A DNA stretch of 17,011 nucleotides, taken from positions 1 through 17,011 of the forward strand of contig QMTU01000004.1 of assembly GCA_003663585.1 (NCBI GenBank), in the 5' to 3' direction. Below the pieces are notes generated by a model. It was given only the letters and a program-made list of their open reading frames with translations, was not told where the DNA came from and made no database searches. Positions 14,930 through 17,011 of this stretch are shown here, piece after piece. The position numbers were made by a program, and so were the translations under genes. This stretch comes from Thermoplasmata archaeon (GTDB taxonomy: Archaea > Thermoplasmatota > B47-G6). Within the stretch, counting starts at the first letter, position 1, and every line of letters begins with the position of its first letter.

Positions 14930-15230
14930 TTTCACCACAAGCTTGCTCGTAGAGTATTATGCATATTAAGCTGTAGACAGCTAAATCTTTGAGAGTGTCG
15001 ATAATGCTCTCTTCTTTGACTTCTGCTTTGCCTTTGGCAGCTAGCCTGAAGATTCTGCTGGTTTTATCGCTTATCCTGACTAAGCAGCCTTTCCATGCAG
15101 GTATACCAAATTTCTCGCACTCGTAGAAGTTGCTCAGAGGATTCCCTTCTTCTGAGTAGTCAGCATTCTTTTTGTTATGTAGTTCTTTTATTTCCTGCAA
15201 GAGTATGTAGAATCTGGGATGCCCAGGCAT
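14910..15230 (-). CDS. DUF1599 / MazG-like nucleotide-associated protein
   Basis: A 106-residue helical protein matching the nucleotide modification-associated domain 1 (DUF1599) pattern. Features are a first helix LLQEIKELHNKKNADY, the NPLSNF segment, GIPAWKG, VRISDKTSRIFRL, and ESIIDTLKDLAVYSLICIIL. The acidic residues and Lys-Asn of these helices recall all-alpha NTP pyrophosphatases (MazG/dUTPase group), which hydrolyse dNTPs and bind magnesium. The family is frequent in phages, often near genes for altered or rebalanced nucleotides. I start at the ATG at 15230, just after the upstream stop with a GTGAG sequence nearby; the frame extends to 15344, but that part overlaps the preceding gene and is not protein-like. 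With dCMP deaminase it suggests active control of the dNTP pool. Confidence 0.75.
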   Translation of the reverse strand: MPGHPRFYILLQEIKELHNKKNADYSEEGNPLSNFYECEKFGIPAWKGCLVRISDKTSRIFRLAAKGKAEVKEESIIDTLKDLAVYSLICIILYEQACGENVEASS

Positions 15231-15234
15231 ATTC

Positions 15235-16350
15235 TCACTCAGCTGGTATGAAGCCTTTAATCTCCTCTTCTCCCTCTTCTTCGAGCAAGCTCTCTTGAGG
15301 CTCAGTGCTCTTGCCTGGGACAGGGAAGAATCCCCAAGCATCAACAGTGACGTCTACAGTGAATTTTGCTCCAGTCTCTTCGTCTACTTCTTGGATTCCT
15401 CTAGTCTTGCCCAATAAGTAGATTTCGCTGTACACGCCAAAGTTTACTTTCAAGTGGTCAGGTATGTAGAACAGTATTGAGTCTTCAGCGCTGTAGCCTG
15501 TCTCAGTGTCCACTAAAGTAGCTGGTATGCCACGGTAAGTCTCATTCTCGAAGTTTATAGAAGCCACTATTCCTTTGAGGAGTATCCAGCGGTCCCAAGC
15601 ATCTTTTGTTGCTTCATGGAACTTCAGAGCATCCCGTATAGGAGTCAAATTCTCGTCTGCCCACTTCTTGAAAATCTTGTAGACATCCCACTTCTCCTTT
15701 ATCTCCCTGAAAACAGTCATTGTAGCTTTAGCGCTGGAACTTGAAAGCAAATACCCGGAAGCATCAGCAGTTTGCACAGCAGCTGTAAAAGACACAGGCA
15801 CATGGAATGGCACATCTCCCCAAGCCACTGCAAGCTTGTTGTCTTTAGTCTGGATCCTTGTAAACATGAACTCCTCGTCGTCAGCTTTCTTCGCTAAGAA
15901 TATCAAGTCTCTCCGCCTGAGCTTCAAGTCTGGAGGCAACGGCTTACCATAGTTCTTGTTCTCTCTGCCGAATATTGTCTTCCTTGTGTCTAAGACTACT
16001 ATTTCATCTTCTCTCTCTTCAACTAAGCCTTGCTGCTTTGCATACTCCAAGCCGTACCTGTCTACAACATACCTGGCCCACTCTCTCATTCTCTGAGCAT
16101 CATCAGTTAAGCCTACATCTCCTATCTTGAAGCCTACAAAGTTCTCTAGTGGATACTTCCTCTTTCTCTTAAGAGTTTTGTATTCTCTGTACTTGACCAT
16201 GAGCATATTCTTTGCTATGGCATTCAAATCCCCTTTCATGCCTCGTTTCTCTAAATCACTTCTTATCAATGCATATTCTTCCCTCAATCTTTCTAATTCT
16301 AAATTTCTTTCTTTGGCTAGTTTAGCTAGCCACTTATCTATTTTCTTCAA
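15235..16350 (-). CDS. Candidate single-stranded DNA-binding protein (OB-fold/RPA-like)
   Basis: A soluble protein of about 371 residues between the ERCC4 nuclease and the nucleotide gene. The N-terminal 60 residues are a highly charged helix (KERNLELERLREEY). The middle has alternating strands typical of OB folds (around RRDLIFLAKKADDEEFMFTRIQ, then LAVAWGDVPFHVPVSFTAAV). A helical insert is followed by more strands. The last 20 residues are acidic and end hydrophobic (EEEGEEEIKGFIPAE). That tip resembles the functional tails of bacterial SSB and T7 gp2.5, which recruit partners. The ssDNA-binding role is inferred from fold pattern, tail and operon. TTG at 16350 is chosen because GAGGTGAT sits at ideal spacing; GTG at 16365 has no site and would overlap the previous gene. 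Confidence 0.55.
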   Translation of the reverse strand: MKKIDKWLAKLAKERNLELERLREEYALIRSDLEKRGMKGDLNAIAKNMLMVKYREYKTLKRKRKYPLENFVGFKIGDVGLTDDAQRMREWARYVVDRYGLEYAKQQGLVEEREDEIVVLDTRKTIFGRENKNYGKPLPPDLKLRRRDLIFLAKKADDEEFMFTRIQTKDNKLAVAWGDVPFHVPVSFTAAVQTADASGYLLSSSSAKATMTVFREIKEKWDVYKIFKKWADENLTPIRDALKFHEATKDAWDRWILLKGIVASINFENETYRGIPATLVDTETGYSAEDSILFYIPDHLKVNFGVYSEIYLLGKTRGIQEVDEETGAKFTVDVTVDAWGFFPVPGKSTEPQESLLEEEGEEEIKGFIPAE

Positions 16351-16353
16351 GAT

Positions 16354-16362
16354 ATCACCTCT
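16354..16362 (-). promoter_or_regulatory. Shine-Dalgarno that fixes a TTG start
   Basis: AGAGGTGAT on the - strand, formed by the last codons and stop of the ERCC4 nuclease gene, lies seven bases (from GAGG) before the TTG at 16350. It favours TTG over the GTG at 16365 and implies coupled translation of the two genes. Confidence 0.65.
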
Positions 16363-16987
16363 CACCTTTTATTACTTCTACTAAAATAGGGAGTTTACTC
16401 CTAGGGACTACTTTCTTCAAGTCTTCTTCTTTGGCTAAGCACAGTTTCTCCAAAGTAGGAAATTTCTCTAGAATTCTCTGAGCAGCTTTAGGGCCTATCC
16501 CTGAAATACACTGAAGCATATAAGATCTTATTTCGCTGGGCTTCCTGCTTTTCTTAACGAATGGAGGAACATAGATTTTCTTCTTAGGATTGCTTATTCT
16601 GCTGGTTAAATACTTAAGGTAGTACACAGTTTCATTCTCGTCTTTAGTGAACAGCAAGCGGATTTTCCTCCAATGAAGCAATATAGTCGATATGCCCGCT
16701 CTGCACACTGAAGCTGCTTCTCTGAGCCTGCCATTGTACTCCAAGCCTTCTATGAGGACAATAGGCTTCTGGTAGCATTCGCAAAGCTTGTTAAGCTGCT
16801 CCCACAAGCGACCGCTGATCAAGTCAGAGTAGAAGCCTGCTCCAGTCTTTCTCTCTATGGCTACGCTATCAGCTAACAAATAATCTCCTGCAGGCAAGTA
16901 AAGAACTTGCACATCGAATGTTTTGCACAGCTTCTCGTATATTGTCTTAGAGAGGTTGGCCTCTCTACTGTCAATTATAATGCTCAT
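16355..16987 (-). CDS. ERCC4 (XPF/Mus81-type) nuclease with helix-hairpin-helix
   Basis: A 210-residue structure-specific DNA endonuclease of the XPF/Mus81/Hef family. The ERCC4 active site is complete: D6-S-R-E9, G34-D35-Y36, and the E45-R-K47 signature, followed by Asp55, Leu and a GRLWEQL helix. The C-terminal part (about 155-185) is a helix-hairpin-helix (CISGIGPKAAQRILEKFPTL) that binds DNA and mediates dimerisation. No helicase domain is attached, so it is the short nuclease-only form seen in Crenarchaeota and viruses. It probably cuts forks, flaps or branched intermediates during viral replication or recombination. ATG at 16987 follows GAGGGAT. It is the first gene of the run in the window, and its promoter lies beyond the right end. 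Confidence 0.9.
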   Translation of the reverse strand: MSIIIDSREANLSKTIYEKLCKTFDVQVLYLPAGDYLLADSVAIERKTGAGFYSDLISGRLWEQLNKLCECYQKPIVLIEGLEYNGRLREAASVCRAGISTILLHWRKIRLLFTKDENETVYYLKYLTSRISNPKKKIYVPPFVKKSRKPSEIRSYMLQCISGIGPKAAQRILEKFPTLEKLCLAKEEDLKKVVPRSKLPILVEVIKGER

Positions 16988-17011
16988 ACAATCCCTCAGA
17001 ATATTTTGAAG

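Noticed and set aside
15231..15344. A longer N-terminus for the DUF1599-type protein
   Set aside because: The extra 38 residues overlap the upstream gene, are Ser/Arg/Lys-rich and do not belong to the domain; the ATG at 15230 follows the upstream stop.
1..17011. CRISPR arrays, tRNA genes, insertion sequences and long repeats
   Set aside because: Reading both strands I saw no regularly spaced repeats, no cloverleaf with a TTCAA-type arm, no transposase and no long direct or inverted repeats. A tool search could still find weak ones.

Overview
The window reads as part of the genome of a tailed (Caudoviricetes-type) virus or provirus of an archaeon. Several features point to Archaea: a complete family-B DNA polymerase, a stand-alone ERCC4/XPF-type nuclease with a helix-hairpin-helix, many small zinc-ribbon proteins, Shine-Dalgarno sequences matching an archaeal 16S tail (GGAGGTGAT type), and arginine written mostly as AGA/AGG. 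The proteins are rich in Lys, Glu and Arg, which hints at a thermophilic host. The host lineage itself cannot be read from this sequence. No rRNA, tRNA, CRISPR array, integrase or insertion sequence was seen.

Left arm, + strand, 1-6424: a tail module in the usual order. It holds the end of a tail-assembly chaperone whose two overlapping frames look joined by programmed +1 (or -2) frameshifting, then a 605-residue tape measure protein, a small tail-tip protein, and a 1301-residue tail hub/host-recognition protein. The last one joins a hub domain, two fibronectin-III domains, a GpJ-like linker, two jelly-roll carbohydrate-binding-like domains and a C-terminal tip. Junctions are TAATG overlaps, so these genes are probably translationally coupled.

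Right arm, - strand, 16987 down to 6415: one long, tightly packed gene run, converging on the tail module with a 10-base overlap. In order of transcription: ERCC4-HhH nuclease; a candidate ssDNA-binding protein with an acidic tail; a DUF1599/MazG-like nucleotide protein; three small unknowns; a DUF3102-like helix-turn-helix protein; DNA polymerase B; a SANT/Myb-like plus zinc-ribbon protein; dCMP deaminase; a DUF559/Vsr-like nuclease; a two-repeat SANT/Myb-like protein; a calcineurin-like phosphoesterase; a four-helix membrane protein; a 38-residue peptide; a 56-residue zinc ribbon; a chymotrypsin-fold serine protease with an intact triad; and a 71-residue unknown. This is a replication, repair and nucleotide-metabolism operon followed by accessory, perhaps host-facing, genes. 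Three genes (50, 38 and 56 residues) are short but well supported by ribosome binding sites and by stop-start overlaps.

The points most worth a second look are the frameshifted chaperone, the serine protease at the end of a replication operon, the SSB/RPA-like protein with its acidic tip, the family of SANT/Myb-like repeats next to a Vsr-like nuclease, and a strong excess of the palindrome AAGCTT that disappears across the fibre-like part of the tail protein.
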